Assembly (NCBI RefSeq): GCF_014873495.1
Contig: NZ_JADBGF010000001.1
Location: 4,712,001 to 4,776,000, forward strand
Reading direction: 5' to 3'
Source of the DNA: Streptomyces stelliscabiei
GTDB lineage: Bacteria > Actinomycetota > Actinomycetes > Streptomycetales > Streptomycetaceae
Length of the DNA: 64,000 nt
Shown here in pieces: positions 51,288 to 58,595 of this stretch. The notes below the pieces were generated by a model that saw nothing but the letters and a program-made list of their open reading frames with translations, did not search any database and was not told the origin of the DNA. A program made the translations under genes and the position numbers. Position 1 is the first letter of the stretch, and the number at the start of each line of letters is the position of its first letter.

Positions 51288-51930
51288 GTGGTCCGTGCGC
51301 CGCTGCCGGGCGGTTCGGCGGTTCTGCCCGCTCATGATCTGGTGCGGGCGCGGGAGTTCGTGTCCTCGTTCGGGACCGTCGACGCCGTCCGCGAGGAACT
51401 CGCCCCCGTCGACGCCACCGACGCCGTGGCCCTGGCGACCCGGGCGGATCTCGATGTCGTCCGGGTCGGATGCTGGGGCGGCGTCACCGAGATCGTCGAT
51501 CCGGCGCTGGGGAACCTCGGGGACGACTGCCACCTTCAGCACCATCACCGGCGCGAGGACGGCCCAGGGCACGATCGACAGGATCAAGGCGTCCGACGAC
51601 GAGCTGAAGCAGCTCCGGGGCACCAGCCGCACCCAGGCCGGCATCTGGGAACAGCGCTCCAACGGCATCGAGCGCACCGGCAGGCCCAACGTCCACACGC
51701 ACGACGACAAGCGGTTCGACGCCGACCCCCTCAAGGGCGGGCGCGGCCCGATCATCGACTAGGCCCTGCGCTCCGGCAAGACGCCGGAGGAGGCCAAGCG
51801 GCTGCAGAAGATGTACGACGCCAACAACGGCAAGGGGTACTTCGGGCGGCCCGGCGGCATCGACTTCTCCTCCCTGGAGATGAACTACGTCGGCGAGCCC
51901 GTGAAGGGCGAGGGCCTCGACTACGGACGA
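51288..51930 (+). pseudogene. Broken gene with frameshift and amber stop
   Basis: Reading starts at a GTG with GGGGAG upstream (VRAPLPGGSAVLPAHDLVRA) and keeps coding character to about 51510. Coding then continues in the next frame: GTIDRIKASDDELKQLRGTS, TGRPNVHTHDDKRFDADPLK, GGRGPIID, then TAG at 51760-51762. The same frame goes on convincingly after the stop (ALRSGKTPEEAKRLQKMYDA; GGIDFSSLEMNYVGEPVKGE) until the terminator at 51931. CAG to TAG would explain the stop. I recall intact relatives in Streptomyces of unknown function. A 17-codon open frame at 51217-51270 (MTEDTFWNVAEDQEVVR) may be another fragment. Confidence 0.55.
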
Positions 51931-51962
51931 GGGAGGGCCCCGGAGCGGTCCGGGGCCCTCCC
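51931..51962. terminator. Strong bidirectional hairpin terminator
   Basis: GGGAGGGCCCCGGA (51931-51944), loop GCGG, TCCGGGGCCCTCCC (51949-51962): a perfect 14-bp stem between convergent units (the broken gene and the alpha/beta hydrolase). Confidence 0.85.
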
Positions 51963-51974
51963 GCCGTGTGGGAA

Positions 51975-52832
51975 TCAGTCCGAGAAGGTGTCCAGGAACG
52001 GCTCTATGGCCGCGCGCCACGCGTCCGGCTGGTCGTAGTGGACGAGGTGGCCCGCGTCGGCGACCTCGGCGTACTGGCCGTGGGGCAGCACGCGGACCAT
52101 CTCCTGGGACTCGGCGCGGCCCAGTTCGCCGTCGAGGCCGCGGACGACGAGGGTGGGGCAGCGGACCTGGGTCAGCTCCTCCCAGTGCGCGTCGTACACC
52201 CACGTCTCGCGGGTCTTCAGCATCTGCTCGGGGTCGAAGACGGGCCGCCAGCCGTCGGGGCCCTCGTGCATGACCTCGGCGTAGAACTCGCCGCGGGACG
52301 GGCTGGGGCGCTCCACCCAGGGATCGTCCTCGCCGAACCACTTGCGGACGTCGGCGAGGGTGGCGAAGGGCAGCGGCCAGGCCTTGAACCAGTTCTCCCA
52401 CTCGCGCTGCGAGGCGGCGCCCAGCGCCGAGGCCCGCATGTCGCAGATGATCAGGCCGCGCACCAGGTCCGGGCGGCGGGCGGCCAGCTGCCAGGCGGTC
52501 AGGGCGCCCATGGCGTGGCCGATGAGGACGACCGGGCCCAGGCCCAGCTGTTCGACCGCCGCCTCGGCGTCCTCGACGTAGGCCTCCCGGGTGTACGCGG
52601 CCTGCTCGGGCTTCGCGCTCTGGCCGTGACCGCGCTGGTCGAGTGCGACGGCGCGGTGCCGTTCGGAGAGCCAGCGGGCGGTGGGGGCCCAGTGGGAGGC
52701 GCGGCCCATGAGGCCGTGCAGTAACAGCACCCCCGGCCGGGGCTCGTGTTCACCGGACTTGGGCGGTTCGTCGAACTCCCAGGCGGCGAGACTCACGCCG
52801 TCCGCTCCCGTCACGTCGATGCGCCGCACCAT
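51975..52832 (-). CDS. Alpha/beta-hydrolase fold protein with Ala at nucleophile position
   Basis: A 285-residue protein, start at the ATG of MVRRIDVTGADG. Fold marks: GVLLLHGLMGRASHWAPTAR (oxyanion), ALDQRGHGQSAKPEQAAYTR, the nucleophile elbow LIGHAMGALTAWQLAARRPD, and the His region VADAGHLVHYDQPDAW. The elbow is normally GHSMGA; here codon GCC at 52514-52512 makes Ala107, which would remove the classical serine nucleophile. It could be a binding protein, a non-canonical enzyme or a mutated hydrolase. The gene is alone, followed by the strong hairpin at 51931. Confidence 0.86.
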   Translation of the reverse strand: MVRRIDVTGADGVSLAAWEFDEPPKSGEHEPRPGVLLLHGLMGRASHWAPTARWLSERHRAVALDQRGHGQSAKPEQAAYTREAYVEDAEAAVEQLGLGPVVLIGHAMGALTAWQLAARRPDLVRGLIICDMRASALGAASQREWENWFKAWPLPFATLADVRKWFGEDDPWVERPSPSRGEFYAEVMHEGPDGWRPVFDPEQMLKTRETWVYDAHWEELTQVRCPTLVVRGLDGELGRAESQEMVRVLPHGQYAEVADAGHLVHYDQPDAWRAAIEPFLDTFSD

Positions 52833-54011
52833 TGGCACCCCCCAGACTCCCGCCCGGACCACTCGCTCCCGCCTCGTGTACCCACTTCGAGCCGGTTGGT
52901 CCACTCGTCCCAACTGCTGTCGTACCGCTGTTCCGCTGCTGCTCCTACTGCTTCCCCGTCGCATCCGCCGTCGCTCCAGCCGCCGTCACCCCGTGCGCGC
53001 CGCTCGGACGACCCGCCCGTGTGTTACAGCGTGCATATCGGTTGACACGTTACGTGTGGGGTGCGCGAGTCGGTCAGGGCACGTGTCACACATCGCCACG
53101 CCGCCCACGCTATCGAATGCACATTCGAAGATCCTGCCCTGGGCGGCAACACCCCTCGTTCGAGTGACCCCCCTCAAGGATTGCCCGCCGCCACCGAGGG
53201 GAGATCTTCAACGGGAGGCGGACCGCTCGGGGAAAACGGTCCGAGGGGACTGACCCTGGGAGCTCGGGGCTCCGGGTCAGCACAGGGGAGGACAGGCCCC
53301 GGCGCCACACGGCGCCGGGGCCCTCCTCACGTCCACGGCACATCAGCCCCGCCCCCTCCCCTACCACCGGAGATCCGCCGTCTCGGGCGGCCAAGAGCCC
53401 CTCAGGTCATATGCCTCACGCGCAAGCCTCGCATGCGAACGGTTCGCGCGCTGCGATTCGGCGCACTGAATCTTCGACGGGGCGAGATCCCGGACACGAA
53501 CCCCGATCCCCCACAACTTCCCCTTCCGCACCGGGAGTTGGCGGCCGATACGGACATCCACCGACACACACCGAACAACGGTCGACGCAAGCCGACACGG
53601 ACCGCCGTCGACGGCCGGAATCAGCCAGTTCCGACAGCGCGGCAGCCGACGGCGCGGCGTGCGGCGGTCGCCGACGGGGTGCGGGTGTGTGCCATCCGTC
53701 GGGGAGCGAGGCGAGCGGCGCGACCTGGCTCGCGGGCTCGGGAGGGCGGGTGGCGCCACCGGAACGACGGCCGGAACCGGGCGGCGGAGCGGCGTCGGCC
53801 GGTGCGGCGCTCGGCGGCATCGGTGTGCCGTCCGCCGACGGCGGGGTGGGCGGACCGGTACGGCTCACGGGAGGGCGAGCGGGGTTCCCCGGCGCCTGAG
53901 TCCGTCGACGGCGGCGCGGCGGGGGGGGCGCCGACGCCGGTACTGCGGCCGGGGCCGGGCCGGTACCGGGCGTCGGGGTGGTGCAGGGGTCGGGGTCGTC
54001 GGGTGGGAGGT
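52833..54011. other. Long intergenic region, about 1.2 kb
   Basis: No convincing protein gene. Open frames across 53340-54000 are Pro/Arg/Gly-rich on every strand and lack conserved segments. A promoter-like TTGACA occurs at 53042-53047 without a clear -10. From 53113 to 53328 there are several strong inverted repeats (see the RNA candidate at 53140). The DmdR1-antisense open frame described in S. coelicolor would begin in this region. Confidence 0.5.
53140..53328 (+). ncRNA. Candidate structured RNA ending in a strong hairpin
   Basis: Four consecutive stems: CCCCTCG (53153-53159) with CGAGGGG (53195-53201), enclosing a loop with six consecutive C (53168-53173); GGACCG (53220-53225) with CGGTCC (53237-53242); CTGACCC (53250-53256) with GGGTCAG (53274-53280); and GGCCCCGGCGCC (53295-53306) with GGCGCCGGGGCC (53311-53322), a perfect 12-bp terminator-like stem. 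The C6 loop recalls the actinobacterial 6C RNA, but a second C6 loop is missing. A 7-bp palindrome TCGAATGCACATTCGA at 53113-53128 lies at the upstream edge. Strand and existence are inferred. Confidence 0.4.
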
Positions 54012-54704
54012 TCAGCGTTTGGCGACGAACACGTGGGAGGCGACGTCCGCCTCCAGCTCCGCCGCCTCGCCGCCGCTGCCCACGAGGACGCCGCCCGCCG
54101 CCTCCGTCACGCTCACCACGGAACCGGGCTGCACGCCCGCGCGGCGCAGCGTGTACATCAGCTGGGCGTCCGTCTGGATGGGCTCGCCGATCCGGCGTAC
54201 GACCACGGTCTTGCCCTCCGTGCCCGGGTCGAGGTCGGCGAGCGACACCATGCCCTCGTCCAGGAAGGGGTCCGCGCCGTCCTTCTCGCCCAGCTCCTCC
54301 AGGCCCGGGATCGGGTTGCCGTACGGCGACTCGGTGGGGTGGCGCAGCAGTTCCAGGACGCGGCGCTCGACCGCCTCGCTCATCACGTGCTCCCAGCGAC
54401 ACGCCTCCGCGTGCACCTGCTCCCACTCCAGGCCGATCACGTCGACGAGCAGACACTCCGCGAGGCGGTGTTTGCGCATCACGCGCGTGGCCAGCCGGCG
54501 GCCCTCCTCGGTCAGCTCCAGGTGGCGGTCCGCGGCGACGGCCACCAGGCCGTCGCGCTCCATGCGCGCGACCGTCTGGCTCACCGTGGGGCCGCTCTGG
54601 TCGAGCCGCTCCGCGATCCGGGCGCGCATGGGGACCACACCTTCCTCCTCCAGCTCGAGGATGGTGCGGAGATACATCTCCGTCGTGTCGATCAGTCCGG
54701 ACAT
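54012..54704 (-). CDS. dmdR1: Iron-dependent repressor of the DtxR family (DmdR1/DesR)
   Basis: A 230-residue Fe(II)-activated repressor of siderophore and iron-uptake genes. HTH at about 20-60 (MRARIAERLDQSGPTVSQTV). Metal ligands match DtxR positions: Met10 (DTTEMYLRT), His79 and Glu83 (KHRLAE), His98, Cys102, Glu105 and His106 (CRWEHVMSEAVE). A C-terminal SH3/FeoA-like domain covers about 150-225. Start is the ATG of MSGLIDTTEM; length equals the S. coelicolor protein. There dmdR1 is overlapped by an antisense gene, adm, and long antisense frames exist here too. Divergent from the SIS gene. Confidence 0.95.
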   Translation of the reverse strand: MSGLIDTTEMYLRTILELEEEGVVPMRARIAERLDQSGPTVSQTVARMERDGLVAVAADRHLELTEEGRRLATRVMRKHRLAECLLVDVIGLEWEQVHAEACRWEHVMSEAVERRVLELLRHPTESPYGNPIPGLEELGEKDGADPFLDEGMVSLADLDPGTEGKTVVVRRIGEPIQTDAQLMYTLRRAGVQPGSVVSVTEAAGGVLVGSGGEAAELEADVASHVFVAKR

Positions 54705-54922
54705 ACGTGCCCCTCGATGAGATCCAGCCGGAGGCTTCGACGGCCGTACCCGGCGTGCTGCGGCGTGCTGCGCTGGCCCTGGACCCAATTCTTACGCATC
54801 CGACCGACAACCGGGTGGTGCCGGGGGAACGACGGCGGTATGACTCGCGCCGGGTGGCCGATTTGTGACCCCGCGCCCCTTTCCCGACGGGTGGCGGGGA
54901 CCATCGCCCACCCGCGGCCGTA

Positions 54923-54951
54923 TTGACACCTCACTGGTCCAGACCTTTAAC
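54923..54951 (+). promoter_or_regulatory. Promoter with embedded DasR-type operator (dre)
   Basis: -35 TTGACA (54923-54928), 17-bp spacer, -10 TTTAAC (54946-54951). Between them ACTGGTCCAGACCTTT (54933-54948) matches the DasR consensus ACTGGTCTAGACCACT at 13 of 16 positions. DasR binding would block the promoter; release by GlcN-6-P is the known mechanism for this GntR regulator in Streptomyces. Confidence 0.7.
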
Positions 54952-54997
54952 GTGATCCGCGACACTCGGGACTCGCAGAAGGTGAAGGGGTCGGCGC

Positions 54998-55759
54998 ATG
55001 GGACTGGACGGCGGCACGGCGGGTGGGCGGTTCCTCGACGCGGCGATCGGGCTGCTGGAGCGGGTACGGGACGAGGAGGGGGAGCAGGTCGTCGCGGCCG
55101 GCGAGATGATCGCGGACACCGTGGTCGAGGGCGGTCGCCTCTTCGCGTTCGGGGCCGGACACTCCTCCCTCGCCGCCCAGGACCTCGTCTACCGGGCCGG
55201 CGGCCTCGCCCTGATGAACCTGCTGGCCGTCCCCGGCACGCTCGGCGTCGACGTACTCCCCGCCACGCTCGGGTCGGCGCTGGAACGGGTCGACGGACTG
55301 GCCACCGCCGTCCTCGACCACAGCCCGCTGCGCGCCGGTGACCTGCTCGTCGTGATCTCGCTGTCGGGCCGCAACGCCCTGCCCGTGGAGATGGCCGCGC
55401 ACGCCAGGCAACGCGGGGTGAAGGTCATCGGCCTCACCTCCGTCGCCTACGCCACGGCGACGACTTCACGCCACTCCTCCGGCACCTTCCTCAAGGACCA
55501 CTGCGACCTCGTCCTCGACTCGAAGATCGCGGTCGGCGACGCCGAACTCACCCTCGACACCATCCCCGCCCCCTTCGCCCCGGCCTCCACCGTCGTCACC
55601 TCCGCGATCCTCCAGTCGGTCATGGCCACCGCCGCCGCCTCCCTCGCGGACCGGGGCGTCGAACCGCCCCTGCTCCGCTCCGGGAACGTCGACGGCGGCC
55701 TCGACTGGAACGACCGCATCATGCGGGAGTACGGCGATCGCATCTTCTACCTGCGCTGA
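54998..55759 (+). CDS. SIS-domain sugar-phosphate isomerase/binding protein
   Basis: A 253-residue sugar isomerase (SIS) protein related to MurQ/AgaS and GmhA-type proteins. The SIS core includes LFAFGAGHSSLAAQDLVYRA, DLLVVISLSGRNALPVEMAA and GVKVIGLTSVAYATATTSRH, the second holding the Ser-rich phosphosugar loop. The C-terminus ends GGLDWNDRIMREYGDRIFYL. Start is the ATG of MGLDGGTAGG with GAAGGGG upstream. The DasR-like site in the promoter suggests a role in amino-sugar or chitin-derived phosphosugar metabolism. Divergent from dmdR1. Confidence 0.87.
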   Translation: MGLDGGTAGGRFLDAAIGLLERVRDEEGEQVVAAGEMIADTVVEGGRLFAFGAGHSSLAAQDLVYRAGGLALMNLLAVPGTLGVDVLPATLGSALERVDGLATAVLDHSPLRAGDLLVVISLSGRNALPVEMAAHARQRGVKVIGLTSVAYATATTSRHSSGTFLKDHCDLVLDSKIAVGDAELTLDTIPAPFAPASTVVTSAILQSVMATAAASLADRGVEPPLLRSGNVDGGLDWNDRIMREYGDRIFYLR

Positions 55760-55948
55760 CTGAGCACCCGGGTTCGTGGGAACGTTGAGAAGGGTGAGGA
55801 GGAAATCCGGCGTACAACGATTTCGTCCACATCTTGCGTGAACCAGATGTGGGCTGGATCACGTTCGAGTTGAATGATGGCCAGTGAGCGAACCGACGCG
55901 CCGTACATGCCGTACACGCGGACGCAACGCAGCCTGCAGGGGGTTCAG

Positions 55949-57448
55949 GTGAGTGCTTCCCGGCGTCGTGGGACCACCGACGCGCTCGGACCCGACGAGC
56001 CCGAGCGGACCGGTCCGACGGACGAGAACACGAAGGACGCCAACGACACCAAGGACACCGACGACATCGAGGGCACGGTGAACACCGAGGACACCGAAGG
56101 CACCGGGGAATTCACGGACTCCGGTGGCTCGGATCTCCTCGCCGCCCTGCTGGACGGCATGGACGCCGCCCTCTGCGCCTTCGACGCCGACGGCGTCGTC
56201 ACCCACTGGAACCGCGAGGCCGAACGCATCCTCGGCTGGAGCGCCCAGGAGGCGGTGGGCCGCCGCGGGTTCGCCGGATGGGCCGTACGGACCGCCGACG
56301 CCGAGGAGGTCGAGGGGCGGCTGATGGCCGCCATGCACGCCTCCGGCCGGCAGGTCCACGAGTTCGCCCTGGTCACCAAGGACGGCGGACGCGTCCTCGT
56401 ACGCACCCAGTCCGCCGCCGTACGCGGCACCGACGGCAAGCCCGCCGGCCTGTACTGCGCCTTCAGCGAGGTCCACGCCCAGATCGACCTGGAGCGGTCC
56501 ATCGCCCTCAGCGAGGCCCTCTTCGAGGACGCCTCCTGGGGCGTCGTCCTCGTCGACGCCGACCTGCGCCCCGCCGTCGTCAACGCCCACGCGGCCCGTT
56601 CCCTCGGCATCGGCCGCACGGCCGTCCTCGGGCGCCCCCTCGGCGAACTGCTGGCCCAGGGCGTCGAGGAGCTGGAGAGCGCCCTCACCCACGTCCTCGC
56701 CGAGGGCGCCCCGCCCGCGCCCGCCGAGATCTGGGTGGGCGTGCGCACCCCCGACGGCGAGAAGCGCAGGTGCTGGCGCAGCGGCTTCCTGCGCCTCGCC
56801 TCGCCGCTGGCCGAGGAACCCGTTCCCCTGGGCGTCGGCTGGCTCTTCCAGGACGTCACCGAGTCCAAGCAGACCGAGCAGGAGGCCGCGCAGCTCCGCT
56901 TCCGCGTCAACCAGCTCCACCGGGCCGCCCGCGCCGCCGCCGAGTGCGAGGACCCCGGCGAGGCCGCCACCGTCCACCTCGACTTCGCCCTCGCCGGCTT
57001 CGCCGACCACGCCCTCATCGACCGTGTCTCCGGCGGCTCCCTCACCGACGGCGAAGGCCCCGCCCGCCTCGTCCGCGCCGCCGCCACGCCCACCGGCCGG
57101 CCGGGCCCCAGCCACCTCGCCGGCCACGCCGGCATCCCGGTCCGCTACGGCCCCGGCCACCCCGCCCTCCAGTGCGTCGACCGGGCCGGTTCGGTGCGCG
57201 CCAGCGCCGGTACGGCCACCCCGGAAGCGGCCCGCGAGTGGGCCACCGGGCGCCAGTGGCCCCCGGAGACCGTGCACGCCCTCTGCGCCGTCCTGCGCAG
57301 CCGCGGCCGCACCCTCGGCGTGGTCACCTTCCTGCGCACCGCCGGCCGTACCCCCTTCGAACGCGGCGACGCGGTCTACGCCGAGGACGTCGCCGTCCAC
57401 ATCGCCGCGGCCCTGGACCTGGAGGCCCTGGAGCGGTCCTCGGAGTAG
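55949..57448 (+). CDS. PAS/GAF-type sensor protein without output domain
   Basis: A protein of 499 residues from the GTG at VSASRRRGTTDALG (GGGGG upstream), or 524 if the ATG at 55874 is used. After an acidic Thr/Asp-rich stretch (KDANDTKDTDDIEG), a PAS domain spans about 60-165 (AALCAFDADGVVTHWNREAE; GWSAQEAVGRRGFAGW), a second PAS-like domain about 180-300 (FEDASWGVVLVDADLRPAVV), and a GAF-like domain the rest. No kinase, phosphatase or GGDEF part follows. It probably senses a signal for a partner protein; none is encoded next to it. Confidence 0.82.
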   Translation: MSASRRRGTTDALGPDEPERTGPTDENTKDANDTKDTDDIEGTVNTEDTEGTGEFTDSGGSDLLAALLDGMDAALCAFDADGVVTHWNREAERILGWSAQEAVGRRGFAGWAVRTADAEEVEGRLMAAMHASGRQVHEFALVTKDGGRVLVRTQSAAVRGTDGKPAGLYCAFSEVHAQIDLERSIALSEALFEDASWGVVLVDADLRPAVVNAHAARSLGIGRTAVLGRPLGELLAQGVEELESALTHVLAEGAPPAPAEIWVGVRTPDGEKRRCWRSGFLRLASPLAEEPVPLGVGWLFQDVTESKQTEQEAAQLRFRVNQLHRAARAAAECEDPGEAATVHLDFALAGFADHALIDRVSGGSLTDGEGPARLVRAAATPTGRPGPSHLAGHAGIPVRYGPGHPALQCVDRAGSVRASAGTATPEAAREWATGRQWPPETVHALCAVLRSRGRTLGVVTFLRTAGRTPFERGDAVYAEDVAVHIAAALDLEALERSSE

Positions 57449-57517
57449 CGCGGTGGGCGGCGCGGCAGGGCGGGAAAGGGCTCGCGTCCGCTCGGCGGAC
57501 CGGCGGAGAATCACGCC

Positions 57518-58159
57518 ATGTCTGTCATCCACCGCACCTGGCTCAAGCCCACCAAACTCGAACTCCTGACCTCATGGCTGCCCACCCGCCCCTGGTACGC
57601 GGGCGGCCCGGACGCCCCGGTGCTCGCCAAGGCCGGCGGCTTCCGTCTGGACGACCCGGAGGGCGAGGTCGGCATCGAGTTCATGGTCGCCACCGACACC
57701 TCCGGCCCCGCCCCGGTGCACTACCTGGTCCCCCTCACCTACCGGAGCGCCCCGCTCCCGGGCGCCGACCACGCCCTCGTCGGCACCCTGGAACACGGTG
57801 TCCTCGGCAAGCGCTGGACCTACGACGGCTGCCACGACCCGGTGCTGCTCACCCAGCTCCTGGCCCTGTTCGAGGGCCGCGCCGAACCCCAGGCCCAGAG
57901 CGTCTCGGACACCCCGGACCACGAGATCACCCACTCCTACGCGGGTGACGCCCCCCTCTCCACGGCCGACGCGCGCGCCACGGACACCCCCGAGGCCACC
58001 GAGCTGCCGCTCGCTCCCGCCCCCACCGTCCTGCACCTGAACCGCGTCCTGCGGCCCGGCTCCCTCGACCTGCCGGCCGCCGCGAAGGGCCAGGTCACCG
58101 GCCACTGGACCCTGCCGGACGAGACCCGGGTGCGCGGGGTCCTCGCCGTGCTGCGGTGA
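57518..58159 (+). CDS. Maltokinase N-cap-like (CG0192-related) protein
   Basis: A 213-residue protein that resembles the N-terminal cap domain of mycobacterial maltokinase/Pep2 and free-standing CG0192-like proteins. Segments: MSVIHRTWLKPTKLELLTSW, IEFMVATDTSGPAPVHYLVP, YRSAPLPGADHALVGTLEHG, and GHWTLPDETRVRGVLAVLR at the end. GGAGAA precedes the ATG. No kinase domain follows. Function unknown; a link to trehalose/glucan metabolism is only suggested by family. Confidence 0.78.
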   Translation: MSVIHRTWLKPTKLELLTSWLPTRPWYAGGPDAPVLAKAGGFRLDDPEGEVGIEFMVATDTSGPAPVHYLVPLTYRSAPLPGADHALVGTLEHGVLGKRWTYDGCHDPVLLTQLLALFEGRAEPQAQSVSDTPDHEITHSYAGDAPLSTADARATDTPEATELPLAPAPTVLHLNRVLRPGSLDLPAAAKGQVTGHWTLPDETRVRGVLAVLR

Positions 58160-58187
58160 TCGCTCGGCAATCCACCCGGAAAATCAC

Positions 58188-58216
58188 TTGAGCACCGTCG
58201 CCACGGTTTCTAATGT
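58188..58216 (+). promoter_or_regulatory. Consensus promoter for the leader-peptide transcript
   Basis: TTGAGC (58188-58193), 17 bp, TAATGT (58211-58216). It is one of the best HrdB-type promoters in the window and lies 32 bp before the short open frame at 58249. Confidence 0.65.
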
Positions 58217-58248
58217 GGTGCCCACGCCGAAAGGAGGTGATCGGGTAC

Positions 58249-58287
58249 ATGTATGAAACCCGGACGCGCGAGGTGGCTGCGGGCTAG
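58249..58287 (+). CDS. Twelve-residue leader peptide MYETRTREVAAG
   Basis: ATG with a near-perfect Shine-Dalgarno AAAGGAGGTGAT (58230-58241) seven bases upstream encodes MYETRTREVAAG and a TAG. The ribosome site is far stronger than those of neighbouring genes, which argues that translation of this peptide matters. It is followed by a 13-bp stem hairpin and then the oxygenase gene. Three of twelve codons are for Arg/Thr pairs; no single-amino-acid run that would mark classical attenuation. It could be a sensor peptide, an antisense trap or a small functional peptide. Confidence 0.5.
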   Translation: MYETRTREVAAG

Positions 58288-58367
58288 CGCCCGTCACCAT
58301 TCTCAGTGCGGTGTCGGACCCGCGTGTGCTCTGTACACGCAGCCGGCCCAATCTCAAGCAGTCACCC

Positions 58368-58439
58368 GACCCGCAGACTCGCCGGTACGTCCGGCCGGCT
58401 TCTTCGCCCTTGGGCGGAGGGACCCAGAGTCTGCGGGTC
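58368..58439 (+). promoter_or_regulatory. Three-way-junction-like RNA structure after the leader peptide
   Basis: GACCCGCAGACTC (58368-58380) pairs perfectly with GAGTCTGCGGGTC (58427-58439). Inside, GCCGG/CCGGC and CGCCC/GGGCG form two smaller hairpins. It sits between the leader peptide and the oxygenase start at 58596. The 58288-58595 gap contains no other clear element apart from a possible -10 TATGCT at 58462-58467. Confidence 0.55.
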
Positions 58440-58595
58440 GTCTGCGTTTCGTAGGGCGCAGTATGCTTTCACCATGCTTCCGATACTCGTTCGACGCCGG
58501 CACGTGGACTACGCGCGCGTCACGAGCATGGGCTGTCGGCCTTCCGTCTGACCTCGCCGCCCGCCCCAGCCCTTTCTCCTCCTCGGACGCATCCC

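Noticed and set aside
53061..54926. A 621-codon open frame on the plus strand
   Set aside because: It is antisense to dmdR1 and extends over low-information intergenic DNA. Its translation is Arg/Pro/Ser-rich without conserved segments. Kept only as the adm note.
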